Assembly (NCBI RefSeq): GCF_949987535.1
Contig: NC_080079.1
Coordinates: forward strand, 49,711,000-49,774,999
Direction of reading: 5' to 3'
Length of the DNA: 64,000 nt
From: Balaenoptera acutorostrata
Taxonomy: Eukaryota > Chordata > Mammalia > Artiodactyla > Balaenopteridae
The translations under genes were made by a program, and so were the position numbers. Each line of letters begins with the position of its first letter. The stretch's first letter is position 1. The notes beneath the pieces were generated by a model. It did no database searches. It saw nothing but the letters and a program-made list of their open reading frames with translations, and was not told where the DNA came from. This document shows, piece by piece, positions 32,711 through 44,056 of the stretch.

Positions 32711-33046
32711 GCCCACCACCAGTCTTTAAAAAAGGATCAGGGCTGGAAATGACTCAGACGTGAATCTGGTGCCTAGCTATCTAGTGACTAGATGCCAGTC
32801 CAATCACCACGTGAAGCAGGAGCTGCCTGGCAGGGGGCCCCCTGCTGAAGCTTCAGGGACAGAGGGCTGGCTCCCTGCAGGAAAGCCTCCACTCCTGCAG
32901 GTTCTTAGGGTGGCTCTGTGTGCCCTTGGCTGCCAGGCACCTTGCCACCAAAGACTGTCTGAGGCAGTGGAGAGTCTGTGTGGTGGGCAGGCCCCCTCCG
33001 CCTCCCATCCCTCCATCACCCATGTCAGTCATGGTAGACTTAGGTT
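32711..33046. other. No recognised feature
   Basis: Unique-looking sequence; no motif. Confidence 0.5.
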
Positions 33047-34290
33047 CTAGTATTCCTTATTCAAGTTGGGGAACTCCTTTAAGAAAAATCAAACACAAAA
33101 GTATGAATACAAAATTAGGTCTAAAAGTGAATATGCCCAATGTGACCAGAATCACAACAAATCATACATTTTAAAAAGCTGATAAATAATATAAATATCA
33201 TAAAACCCTTCAAAAACATAATTTTGACTCACTTCCAGCCATACTTCTATAATACTTTCCTTACGTTTTTGGCTGAGTAGTCTTTGTTCTCTTCATATGA
33301 CAGTGATTTTCTACAGTCATAATAAAAAGATAATTTAGTCTTTCTTCAGAGTATGGCTGATCAAAAATAGTAAAAGTTTTTGGGTAGTTTAGAAAAATTG
33401 CTTTCAATTTCATAACTCATTGGTAATGACATGTAAATTATAGTATTATTATCAAATTTGGGGAACATTTGTATCATGTTTCTGTGTGTATGTGAACTAT
33501 AAGATTTTAGGGCATTTCAAGGTTTCGCATGGTTACTATTCTTAAATATTCTCTGAATGATGATATTCACGTATTTGTCACTTTGTGTTTTCTTTGTTGT
33601 CAGTTTTAGTGAATTCAGCAAGAAATTGAAATATCTTCCCAATATCTTCCTGGGATTCACTCCTTTTAATTAGTTAGATTACTAAACCCATCCAAGAGCC
33701 TATTTATTATTTTTTTAGAGATTTATCTCTTCCTCTTCATGGTAAAATCTGAACATTTAAAATTTTAATTTGATTAACGATAATTTTGATTGATTCCATT
33801 GCACATCTTTATACCTTGTCTTATACTCCACTAATTTTCATCTGATTTTTTCTCAGTTTCTTTTTTTAAAACTTGAAGTCCAGTTGCTGTACAATATTAT
33901 ATAAGTTACAGGTATACAATATAGTGATTCACAATTTTAAAAGTTATACTCCATTTATAGTTATAAAATATTGCTATATTCCCTTTATTGTACAATATAT
34001 CCTTGTAGTTTATTTTATACCTAATAGTTTGTACCTCTTACTCCCCTACCCCTACATTGCCCCTCCCCCCTTCCCTCTCCCGCTTGGTAACCACAGTTTT
34101 GTCTTCTATATCTGTGAGTATGCTTCTTTTCTCAGTTTCTTAATTAAAAATTTAAGTACAAAAAATTACATGTATGTTCAAATTGGAAAACTATAACTTT
34201 TCATTTGATTTATTGCAACATTTAAAAACATTTTTCTAAATTAAAATTTAAACAATATATTCCCAATTGAACCTCTCCTTAGCTGGATAC
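33047..34290. mobile_element. AT-rich unidentified old repeat, interrupted by an L1 tail
   Basis: Markedly AT-rich compared with both sides. Phrases such as TTGGCTGAGTAGTCTTTGTT and GTAAAAGTTTTTGGGTAGTT feel repetitive, but I cannot name the family. It continues on the far side of the L1 insert at 33863-34126. Non-coding. Confidence 0.35.
33863..34126 (-). mobile_element. Cetartiodactyl L1 3' end, antisense, with 15-bp target duplication
   Basis: AGTCCAGTTGCTGTACAATA, TACAGGTATACAATATAGTG and GGTAACCACAGTTTTGTCTT are the reverse complement of the cetartiodactyl L1 3' UTR. TTTTCTCAGTTTCTT flanks it exactly at 33848-33862 and 34127-34141. A short, complete insertion of only about 264 bases, severely 5'-truncated. 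Confidence 0.92.
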
Positions 34291-34310
34291 CAAAACGCCT
34301 GGGGCCCCAG

Positions 34311-34326
34311 CAGTGCCACCTGATGG
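34311..34326 (-). promoter_or_regulatory. CTCF-like site, minus strand
   Basis: Read on the minus strand it is CCATCAGGTGGCACTG, matching the CTCF core at nearly every position. It faces the plus-strand sites at 7.8, 24.6 and 26.8 kb, the convergent arrangement typical of loop anchors. Confidence 0.55.
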
Positions 34327-34860
34327 GGGTTGGGGGGTATATGTGACAAATGGGAAGCCCCAGTGCGAAGAGAAGGCAATCTTACTTTTTATATTGTTAG
34401 GGTCTCTCCTGGGGCTTTGGAAGGGGTTCCTGTAAACTGGGGACCTGTCCTATAAGTGTCATTAGCTTGAAGGTAAATTCACCTGCGGCATCAGTCTTGG
34501 ACTGCCCTCCCCACCTCCTTCTGCCCTGTGGAGTCTCTATTCAAAGGACTTTTGGCTTTTCTAACCTAAAGCCTTAGCCTGAGATGGTGACTGTGGCTTA
34601 GCAGGCCAGATGAGATGGACTTGGCCATGTTCATTGTTCAACTTCATCAGGGCAGCTTAGGAGATATTCCTGTAACTCTTGACAAACCTGCTCTCTCATG
34701 TTGAGAAGTGTCTACAAATCTGTGTTTGTGCATGGGTTCAAGAACTAGGAAGAAGTCCTGGATATAATTTATGGATCTATCTATCTTACAAACTCCTTAA
34801 AATAGCTTCAGGTTTATTTTTGTCTTTAAAAATCAATATAATTCAAGAAAAAGAGATGAC
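34327..34860. other. No recognised feature
   Basis: Unassigned sequence without repeat ends or coding signal. Confidence 0.5.
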
Positions 34861-35252
34861 AAGCCTCTGACTGGGAGACATATCTAACAAAGAACTTATG
34901 TAAACTATACAAAGAACTCTTAAAACTCAACAGTAAGAAAATGTAAGCCACTGACTGGGAGAAAATATTTGCAAAAGACATATCTGATAAAGGACTTATG
35001 TAAAATATACAAAGAACTCTTAAAAGTTAACAATAAGAAAATGAGCAACTCAATTAAAAATGGGCAAAAAAATTATGCATACTGTATGATTCTAACCAAA
35101 TGATAACCTGGAAAAGGGAAAGCCATGAGGACAGTAAAAAGATTAATAATTTCCAGGGGCTTCTTGGGAGAGAGGGATGAACAGGAGAAGCGCAGATGAT
35201 TTTTAGGGCAGAGAAGATACTGTGACATTGCAATGGTGGATACATGTCATTA
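34861..35252 (+). mobile_element. L1M-type ORF2 end and 3' UTR, left part of a nest
   Basis: ACTTATGTAAAATATACAAAGAACTC-type sequence (split across 34994-35020) and AATTAAAAATGGGCAAAAAA are sense L1 ORF2 end. CAATGGTGGATACATGTCAT at 35231-35250 is L1 3' UTR. The first part is duplicated in tandem (34861-34944 and 34945-35043). The 3' UTR resumes at 36071. Confidence 0.85.
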
Positions 35253-36068
35253 CAGGCAGACCTCAGAAGTACTGCATGTTCAGCTCCAGACCAGTGCAAT
35301 AAGGTAAATATTGCAAAAAGCAAGTCACACGAATTTTTGGTCTCCCAGTGCATATAAAATTTATGTTTACACTATACTGTAGTCTATTAAGTGTGCAATA
35401 GCATTATGTCTAAAACACAATGTACATACCTTAATTTAAAAATGCTTTAGGGACTTCCCTGGTGGCGCAGTGGTTAAGAATCCGCCTACCAATGCAGGGG
35501 ACATGGGTTTGAGCCCTGGTCCGGGAAGATCCCACATGTCGCAGAGCAACAAAGCCCGTGTGCCACAACTACTGAGCTTGCACTCTAGAGCCCACGAGCC
35601 ACACCTACTGAAGCCCGCGCACCTAGAACCTGTGTTCCTCAACAAGAGAAGCCACCACGATGAGAAGCCCATGCACCGCAACGAAGAAGCCCCCACTCGC
35701 CACAACTAGAGAAAGCCCGCACGCAGCAACGAAGACCCAACACAGCCAAAAATAAAATAAATAAATAAATTTATTTTTAAAAATGCTTATTTCTAAAAAA
35801 TGCTAACCATCATCTGAGCCTTCAGTGAGTCATAGGAGTGACATCAAAGATCACCGACTGCAGATCACCATAACAAATATAATAATAATGAAAAAGTTTG
35901 AGATATTTCGAGAATTACCAAAATGTGATAGACATGCAGTGAGCAAATGCTGTTGGAAAAATGGCGCCAATAGACTTGCTCATTGCAGGTTGCCACAAAC
36001 CTTCAATTTGAAGAAAACGCAGTATCTGTGAAGCACAATAAGAAGTGCAATAAAAATCAGTTTGCCTG
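35253..36068 (+). mobile_element. Tigger1-type (pogo/TcMar) DNA transposon, internally deleted
   Basis: It starts CAGGCAGACCTCAGAAGTAC and ends AAAAATCAGTTTGCCTG, imperfect inverted termini, flanked by TA at 35251-35252 and 36069-36070. Inside are GCAAGTCACACGAATTTTTG, ACACTATACTGTAGTCTATT and AACCATCATCTGAGCCTTCA, as in Tigger1. The pogo-type transposase is missing. A CHR SINE is inserted within it. Confidence 0.9.
35435..35788 (+). mobile_element. CHR-type SINE inside Tigger1, 13-bp target duplication
   Basis: The body runs from GGGACTTCCCTGGTGGCGCA at 35450 to the (ATAA)n tail and is close to the consensus, with B-box-like GGTTTGAGCCC. TTTAAAAATGCTT at 35435-35447 and 35776-35788 is the exact duplication. 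The youngest layer of the nest. Confidence 0.95.
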
Positions 36069-36070
36069 TA

Positions 36071-36315
36071 CACGTTTGTCCAAACCCATAGAATGTACAG
36101 CACCAAGAGTGAACCCTAATGTAAACTATGGACTTTGGGTGATAAAGATGTGTAAGTGTAGGGTCGTTGATTATAATGAAGGCACCACTCTGGTGGTGGG
36201 TTGTTGATAATGGGGAGGTTGTGCACGTGAGTGCAAAGACATATGGGAAATCTCTGTATTACTCTAGGCTCAATTTTGCTGCTAACTTACTTCTCTAAAA
36301 AATAAAAGCTATTAA
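36071..36315 (+). mobile_element. L1M 3' UTR, right part of the nest
   Basis: ACACCAAGAGTGAACCCTAA-like sequence (36100-36120), GTAAACTATGGACTTTGGGT and TCTAAAAAATAAAAGCTATT continue the L1 3' UTR that stops at 35250, so the Tigger insertion is precise. Confidence 0.85.
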
Positions 36316-36354
36316 AAGCAATAGAGTCAATGGTTTTCTAACTTATTTAATAGC

Positions 36355-37290
36355 CATTTCCAAGTAATTCATTCAATTCATGTTTACTAATCGATCTCTG
36401 AGACCCAAGGGACATAGTCAAGAAAAAGGCTGGAGAGATTCCTAGGGTCACAGCAACATAATGCTGCAGGAAGACAGTCATCTAGAAGGGCAAATAAATT
36501 AAAAGATCATAATCGCAATAAATGTTTTTTCAGTCGTCCGCATTTCACAGAAATAATGAGCAGGGGGGACTCAAGGTAGTCTAGAGGGTGCGGGTGTCTT
36601 TCCCAAGGAAGTGACATCTGACCTGAAGGGTGGCTGGAGTCACTCAGGTCAAGAGAGTGGCAGCAAGAGGGCAGGGAAAAGGACGTGTGTGGAGGCCCCG
36701 AGCAGGAAGGAGCTGGGGCTCTGAGGTGCAGAGAGAAGGAGCCTGAGGCTGCAGCTTAAGTTGCAAGAGGGTGACTGTCCGAGGGCTCCGTAGAGGGGGC
36801 AGGGCCAGCCCTGCAGTGCCTGGGGGTCCTCGCCAGGGCTCTGCTCTCTCTCCAAATGGATCAGAAATATTTGAAGGGCTTTAGTGAAGGGATGGAAACG
36901 ATCGGGTTTGTGTTTCAAAAATATTATCTTGGCTAAGGCACAGAATGGATCAGGTGAGAGCAAGAGTGAAAATGGGAGACTAGTTAAGAGGCATCTCAGT
37001 GACCCCGGCAGGAAAGCGTGTTGACCAGTGTGGTGGGAGAGACATGGACAGAGCCTGGAGAGCTTCTTAGGCCAGGAGCCAGGGGACAGTGTCAGAGAGA
37101 CAAAGTGTTGTACCCTGAGATACAGGACACTGGAGGGGAAGAGACCTGGGAACAAGGATGAGGTAGGTGCTCACTGCGGACTTGCTGAGTGAGATGTGCC
37201 TGGGCCGCACGCAGCTGGAGCCCCGCACTCGGTCTGGGCTGGAGACATATCTCTGAGCAGATAGACGGTTAATTGGAGCCATGCGGTGGA
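36355..37290 (-). mobile_element. L2-like LINE, antisense
   Basis: ATTCATTCAATTCATGTTTA at the left end, then GAAGTGACATCTGACCTGAA, GGAAAAGGACGTGTGTGGAG, TATTATCTTGGCTAAGG and GGAGACATATCTCTGAG, in the order of the antisense L2-like LINE. Diverged and non-coding; the 168-residue minus-strand frame here is incidental. Confidence 0.55.
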
Positions 37291-37976
37291 TGAAATCATC
37301 TAAGGGGAACGTGTGGGCTGAGACGAGCAGGGAACAGGGGGTCTATGGCCGCCTCCATCCTCTGTTAGGAGATCATCAGATCATCAGCAACAAAAGCTAG
37401 AGCCCATATTTGGTCCATGCTCTCCAGGTGACAAAGGCCTCGCACCCAACAACGTCCCTATGATTCCTCAGCAGACCCTTAGAGGCGAGCATGCTTGTAC
37501 CCACCGGGAGGCTTTGCAGTGCAGGGGAGGCAGAGCAGGACTAGGAATCACAGAGACTGAGGCTCTGATTCACAGGGTATTAATCCCGACCACCGAGAGT
37601 TGGGGGAATCCAATGACACACTGCATTTACAAAGCACCAGGCACCGCACCTGACACATGGCTGTTGAGGTTTTAAGGGACTCATAAATAACACCCCATTA
37701 CTTTCCTCCTCTGCTCACATCCAACTGAGAAATGAGACGCTGGAGCCAGATCAGCTGAGAAATGGACGAGCGACAGAATCCTTGTGGTCCTGCTGATGGA
37801 CAGCAGGCCTTAGCTCTGTGGTCCACACGGGGTACTCAGCTTCCTGCACCTGCCACCATCCTCCTGGTCACACCGTCACATCATGGGGCAGCCCACCTGA
37901 GAGACCATGTGGGCCGGCAGAGCAGAACAGTCAAACTCACCCGGAGCAGAGGGAGGGCCGGGAGGGTCTGAGTCTT
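37291..37976. other. No recognised feature
   Basis: Unassigned unique-looking sequence. Confidence 0.5.
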
Positions 37977-38343
37977 CTGGGGGCTGCCTTTTTAAAAAAA
38001 AAATAAATTTATTTATTTATTTATTTTTGGCTGTGTTGGGTCTTCCTTGCTGTGTGTGGGCTTTTTCTAGTTGTGGTGAGCAGGGGCTACTCTTCGTTGC
38101 GGTGCACGGGCTTCTCATTGCGGTGGCTTCTCTTGTTGTGGAGCACAGGCTCTAGGCACGTGGGCTTCAGTAGTTGTGGCTCGCGGGCTCTAGAGCACAG
38201 ACTCAGTAGCTGTGGCGCACGGGCCCAGTTGCTCCATGGCATGTGGGATCTTCCCAGACCAGGGCTCGAACCCATGTCCCCTGCATTGGCAGGAGGATTC
38301 CTAACCGCTGTGCCACCAGGGAAGTCCCTGGGGGCTGCCTTTT
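37977..38343 (-). mobile_element. CHR-type SINE, minus strand, 16-bp target duplication
   Basis: Begins with the reversed A-rich tail (TTTAAAAAAAAAATAAATTT) and ends TGTGCCACCAGGGAAGTCCC, the reverse complement of the SINE start. CTGGGGGCTGCCTTTT flanks it exactly at 37977-37992 and 38328-38343. Confidence 0.96.
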
Positions 38344-38992
38344 GATGGCTCCGCCCCACCCAAAGTAGAGCTTCGGACAGTGCTGTCACCCACCACCAGC
38401 TGGGGTGGGGGAGGGCGGCAGGGACTGTCACTCTGGTGAGGTCTCCCCACATGGCACTGTAAAGCCCTCTACCACACCACCACTGATAAGTGATTGTAAA
38501 TACTCAGGCTCTTACTCTCTACTTTACTGTTTTCAGGGTCACAAAGAAGTGCTTCTTTCTGTCCTGTTGGTTATGTCTGTCAGACATGATCTCTGATGTC
38601 TGGGTCACAGGTGTCAGAATCTGGGGACCAGCTCCCTTCCATGTGGTCTTTGGGTCCCATGGACATGGCCACAGTGTGGATGGCATATGTTGATCCAGGC
38701 ATCCCCAGCTGTCTGTGCTCAGGGGACCAGAGAGGTAAACCCTGGCCCCAGTGGGGAGCTTGCCCACTTTGGTCTGTTCACGGCTCAGCACAGCTCAGAC
38801 TTCCAGACATCTAGCACCTGACACACCCATCCTGTGTGCCTCCAAAGTCTCCTCTCCCCCCCCCAACCCTCCTTTCGGTCCTCTTGCCCTTGCCAGTCCT
38901 TACCAGAGACACCCATCCCCACTGTCAGGGCCGGTTATGACAGCTGGCTCTGGAATTGGATATCTGGAACAGAGAGAGACAAACCCAAAAAG

Positions 38993-38994
<2 letters not shown>
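38344..38994. other. No recognised feature
   Basis: Unassigned sequence. Confidence 0.5.

Positions 38995-39052
<58 letters not shown>
38995..39052. repeat. (TG)29 microsatellite
   Basis: 58 bases of uninterrupted TG, the longest pure dinucleotide tract in the window. Probably length-polymorphic and able to adopt Z-DNA. Confidence 0.98.
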
Positions 39053-39058
<6 letters not shown>

Positions 39059-40744
39059 GAAGGCAGGGTGGGCTTCCAGTTGGAATTCCCTGTCCTGGTC
39101 CAAGCACAGGTGAGGCGTTCTCACCTGCCTTTGATGCCAGGCTAGGCATCAGTCATTCATAGTAATGAGAAGAACTTGTGTGGCAGGTGCATGTCTTGTT
39201 TTATTTGTTTGTGGTGCTTCTGCCAGGCTGGAAGAAGTTCAGTCTGGGAAATATCGGAGCCTTCCCCTGCATCCCCGCTCGTGAAGGTCCCAGGGTCCCT
39301 ACGAAGAGCAGGACACTTGGACAAGCCCTCCAGCCCACTTGTTAGGGCGGGGATGCTGAGGCTGCAGCCTGTATGGTCTCCTCAGGCCCAGTGGCCCCAT
39401 GTGCCCTGGACCACAAGGTCACAGCAACCTGGGCCTGAGCAGAACATCCTGTTCCTGAGTGGGGTCTCCCATGTAGGGAGCCACTCCCCTCAGAGGTCCT
39501 GTCATTCCCCTGTGGGGTTGACGTCAAGCCGGGCAGGGTCTCCTCTCCTCTAGGGACCCCTGGACTTCCGGCTGCCCCGCGTCTGGGCTTTGGCAGCGAA
39601 CACCTTTCCTCCTACCATCACACTGTCAGGTCTTTGAAGATCACAATCCAGGACTAGGGATGGTCTCCGGGCAGCTTCTGCTTCCTGTCCTGTTACAACC
39701 CTCCTAAGCAGGAGGGAGTGCAAAGGCCAACTTCAAGCCTGGACAGGAGAGGGGACAGAGAGAGAACTGACAAATGCCACATCTCATCAATTATCCTGCC
39801 AACCCTGTGACTGTGTCCCATACTTGATCTCACTGCTTCCCTGTCTGTGATCTCCAGACAGATCTTCCTGACAGCCCTGGGGCGCTGGGTTCTTTGGGAG
39901 AACTTTGGGGGATGCTGAGCCTCAGGGTAAACTTTGCACATCAATTACGGGCAAAGGTAACAAATTGAAAACATGGTGTTTTTTTGAAATCCCCACTGTG
40001 TACGGAGAGCCCTGCAATGAGCTGTCTGCTTTGAGCGATTGTGTTGTACTGATCGCAGGATTCGCAAGAGGAGGTAGGGATTGGGCTTGGGATTCTCCAC
40101 CCTGTCCCACAAAGTTTGCCTTCCCAGGTTCATGCACTGCAATGGAGCTTGAGTCCAGCCCTGTGGGTACCCCACGGTCTCCCCTGTGCTGAGATAGAGA
40201 TGTCTCTTCTTCCTGGGGCTCCATTCCCCCTTCTCCTCCATGGCCTGTATCTCTTCTGCTCCCCACCAAGAGGGTCCCACCCCAGGCTCCTACTGGGGGT
40301 CAGTCCTTCGGTTTCCCCAGCTCCCTGATGAGAGGCACCACACCTGAACCTAGGGTGGGGCTGACAGGACAAGGGGCCTTCACAGCTCTTGCCCTGAGCA
40401 ACGGAAAGATGCTCAGACATTTCACCCTCCCTGATGAACACTCCTTGGGGCACCCCCTGGACCTCATTACACTAACAGAGTGTCCTTCTCTGTATTAATG
40501 ACCTGGTGTGTGCCTGACCCAGGAGGAGGAGAAAGGAGGAAAGAAAAAGACCTTCACATATTATAAAAACAAACAGGGATGTATCATGAGGGAGAATGAA
40601 ACTTGTGTATGAATTTTAAGGATAAGAAGCAAGACTTTAAAGAATTCTGGATTGCAGCTCCTTTCTGGGCTGTGCCCCAAATGCCCCAAATGACTTACTC
40701 ATTCATTGGAGATCTGTTGGATAAAAAGTTTGAAATTTGCTGAC
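39053..40744. other. No supported gene
   Basis: Frames up to 125 residues overlap on both strands without a recognised domain. Confidence 0.5.
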
Positions 40745-41250
40745 TTCACTCATTTAATCATTTCCTTGTTGTTTCTTTGGTAGATATTTTTAAAAATTTT
40801 TATGTTTATCAAAGTCGTACATGTACATAGTTTTAAAAGTTAAAGGGTTCTGCAAGGCTTATAATGAAAACCAGCATTTCCCTTCCCCCCTCCTCATCCT
40901 CACTCCCCAGAGGCCATCACTTTGAATTCTTCTCACTGATTCTTCTGCTGCTTTCCTCCTTACTTTAAAATAACATGCTTCGACTGTCATTTCTTGATTT
41001 TCCAGTTTAAATGTTATTTGATGAATTCCTACTATGGAAGAGGGGGACTTAGCACTCTGAAACCACCCTCCCCCCATGCATAGGCACACTCTCTTCTCCT
41101 CAACCCCCGTCACGGTAGTTATAGTGTAATTTTTGGCGAAATCAACATTCGGTATTTACGTAGTTATGACTATGTTCATATTATTCACGGCTAAACCATG
41201 TAGAGCACATTTCCTATCTTGTACAGCTTTTTGTTTTGCTTGGAATAAAG
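40745..41250 (-). mobile_element. Old L1/HAL1-like DNA, antisense (weak)
   Basis: TTTTTATGTTTATCAAAGTC, CATAGTTTTAAAAGTTAAAG and CCCAGAGGCCATCACTTTGA resemble the 3' UTR of very old antisense L1/HAL1 elements. Boundaries unknown. Confidence 0.35.
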
Positions 41251-43325
41251 GGTTGCCAAGTTTTCCCTTTGTTTAGTGTTTGATTACCAGTCATTTGTAG
41301 ACTTTGGGCTGAAGGAGGCTATACCTGCTCTTTGTGTAGATTCGCGTGCACTCCAGCGTGGACTGGCTGCTCCTTGTGTTGCTACCCCCCAACCCCCGTG
41401 GTCTTGGGGTCCTGGGCACCCCTTTGACTTCCCCAAGTTGAGTCCCTGTTGGCTGAATCCAATGTCCTCTCCTGGTTTTCTCCCTTGTTCTGGTGAAGTG
41501 CCTCCTCCAAGAGCTTCCTGAGAAATGTTCTGCGTTAGCACAGTGTTTGGAGAGCTTGTACAGGCAAAACTTAGCCAGTCCACCCTCGCTTTTGATTGGC
41601 AGCTTGGGTGGAGATGCTTGACCCTCAGACTTTGAAGCCGTCACCCATTGCCTTCCAGCTCGCAGAGCTGCTGTGGAGAAGTCAGATGCTGTTCTCATCA
41701 GGCCAGTTTCCTCTCTGAAATCTTTCAGAATTTTCTTTTTATCCTTGGGCTGCTTGTGTGTGGGTCTCATTTCACATGGGGGTTTTCAAACTGGAGGCTC
41801 GTGGTTGTTACTCACAATCTGGTAAATGCTCTTTCATTATTTTTCTACCCCTCCTCCTCATCCCCCCAATCTATTTTCTCTGTTCTCATTTCTAACCCTT
41901 TTTGTTTTTTCAGTTATGGACCTCCTGAGCTGATTCTCTAGAGTTTGTAGTTTTTCTTTCCAGTGTTCCATCTCTTTGTTTGTGTTCTGTCTTTTGGAAG
42001 ATGTCTCTTAACCTTTCTATTGAAGCTTCTTGTACGCTATTGTTTTGCATATCTGCTTTGTTAATTTCCAAAACTACTTTAAAAATTATGAATGATTCTT
42101 TTAAAGCTTTGTTATTCTTTTGTAAGCAACCCACTCACTCATTTCATAGATACATGCATTATCTTATTTCCTGGAGATAGCACTTGTAATTTATATACAT
42201 AGATAATAATTTTTTTCTCCCCTGCTCCCTGGGATATCTCTGTTTCTTCGAAGTTCTTTTTTTACTCTTTGATGGTTGTGCCTCTGACTTGATGTAACCA
42301 GTAAGGCTCTAACACACACATTGGAAGCTCTGTGAGTCTGGGTGGGGCTTTAGTGGAGGAAGACTGATCTGGGCCATTTTACTGGAGGGGGGGGATCCGA
42401 ACTGCCAGTGTCTGTAAAGATTCTATTGGGCTGGCCTGTATCCCTAGAGAAGAATCATCCAAAATACTGCTTGGTTTCTAGTTCTCAGGGAGAAAGAGGT
42501 GTAGGGTGTGGGTTTCAGCATTCAGCATGTTGACTTTCTCTTCATCCCCGTGGTCAGCCTGGTGCCCTCACCTGCATCTGTTCCCTTAGCTCCTGAGTCC
42601 AGAGCCCCCTGCTTCTCTCTCACTAGAGAGTAGAGCCCTGTCTTCTGCCAGGATGATGGGGAGGTAGTTTCTTACCTGTACAAATTGGGGCAAGGGACCA
42701 TGGGCCAAAACATTCTCATGCTAATTTTTAACTAGCCCTCTGTTTTCAGCTCCACCCACACCGCCACTTGCAGAAATACCTGTCACTTGTAATCCCGATT
42801 CCTTTCTGGCAGACTCTGCTTTGCTTCCAGCCTTCCCCCACCACCTGGGTAGGTTTCAGGCTTCTCAGATCTGCTCCAGCATGACCACTCATGCAGCTGC
42901 TTTCCAGGTTCCAAGATTTCATCCCTGTTACTTCCTCTCCATTTTCTTTGTCTGTAGAAGGTTTTGCCTTATTTTCCCTTCTTACTGTCATTTAGTGAAC
43001 TTTCAGGAGACACTAGATTAACACGCTGGGGAGCCCATGGGCCTTTCTTTGCTTGCTCTGTTCTGGAAACTCCTCCCATCCCGTCATGGACTGCCCCTGC
43101 CAGCCCAGGACCAGCTGCCTTGTCTCTCTCTGCCTCTCACATGGGTGGCAGGTGAATGATTAGAAAATCCTTTCAGCAGGCCTTGAATCCAGCTTTTAGA
43201 CCCTGGGGACTAGTTGGCATCTACCATATTGTGCTTGATCTCTGGAGTCTGTGCACAAACCGAGACTGAAAGAGCCCCACTGGAGCATCCAACATTCATT
43301 GCCTTCATCTTAATGGTCTCTTCCA
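41251..43325. other. T-rich, probably decayed repeat sequence
   Basis: Phrases such as CACCCATTGCCTTCCAGCTC, TTTCCAGTGTTCCATCTCTT and ATTTCCAAAACTACTTTAAA look like old antisense LINE DNA, but I cannot place them. No coding evidence. Confidence 0.35.
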
Positions 43326-43640
43326 ATCCTTTACCCACTTTTCCATTGGATTGTTTTCTTTTTGTGATTTGTAAGCACTATTTTTGGCTATGGATCCTTT
43401 GCTTGTTAGAAAATTCCAAATGCTACTTGTTTTTTTAACTTTATGGTGTGTTTTGAGCTATGGAAGTTTTTAATTTTTGTAAGATTAATCAGTCAGTTGT
43501 TTCCTTTATGGCTTCTGGGTGTTGAATCTTCCTTCCTGGGGAAGGAACCCCCATCCTAAAGTTGTAAAAAAATCTCTTTTTTTCCCCCTAAAACTTTTGT
43601 CATTTCTTTCATTTAGCTTTTTTAAAATATTTACTTTTCA
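43326..43640 (-). mobile_element. Old L1 ORF2 fragment, antisense
   Basis: ACTTTTCCATTGGATTGTTT, GAAGTTTTTAATTTTTGTAA and TTGTTTCCTTTATGGCTTCT are diverged antisense L1 ORF2. Confidence 0.55.
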
Positions 43641-43909
43641 TGACAAAAAATAATGCACCCTAATGTAGCAAAATAGTCAACACAGAGATATGTCACAGGG
43701 AGTTAACAATCTCTTCTCTTTTTACTTCCAGGCCAGCTTCCTCAGGTCACCAGCCTTAGCAGTTTGAAGTCTATCACACCCTTCTTTATGGTCATTCAAA
43801 TGTGTGTTCAGATTTATGGGATTTAGTTTTGTTTCGTTTTATCAAAATGGGAAGATGGTATTTAAACTAATTTTTTTACACCTTATTATAGATTTTGTTG
43901 TTGCACTTT

Positions 43910-44056
43910 AAAAATGGTTTTAATTAAAATTTCTATTGAGGTAACTATAGATTCACGTGTACTTGTAAACAATACTGTGTATCTTTTACCCAATTTCCTC
44001 CAATGGTAACATCTTGCAAAACTGTAGTCCAATGTCACAACCAGGAGAGTGAAATT
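43910..44056 (-). mobile_element. Older L1M 3' UTR, antisense, left part of a nest
   Basis: ATTTCTATTGAGGTAACTAT, TTTCCTCCAATGGTAACATC and TTGCAAAACTGTAGTCCAAT are the antisense L1M 3' UTR. It continues at 45559 after the younger L1. Confidence 0.85.

Noticed and set aside
35450..35475. GGTGGCGC in the CHR SINE as a CTCF site
   Set aside because: Only the right half fits; the left half of the motif mismatches at several positions.
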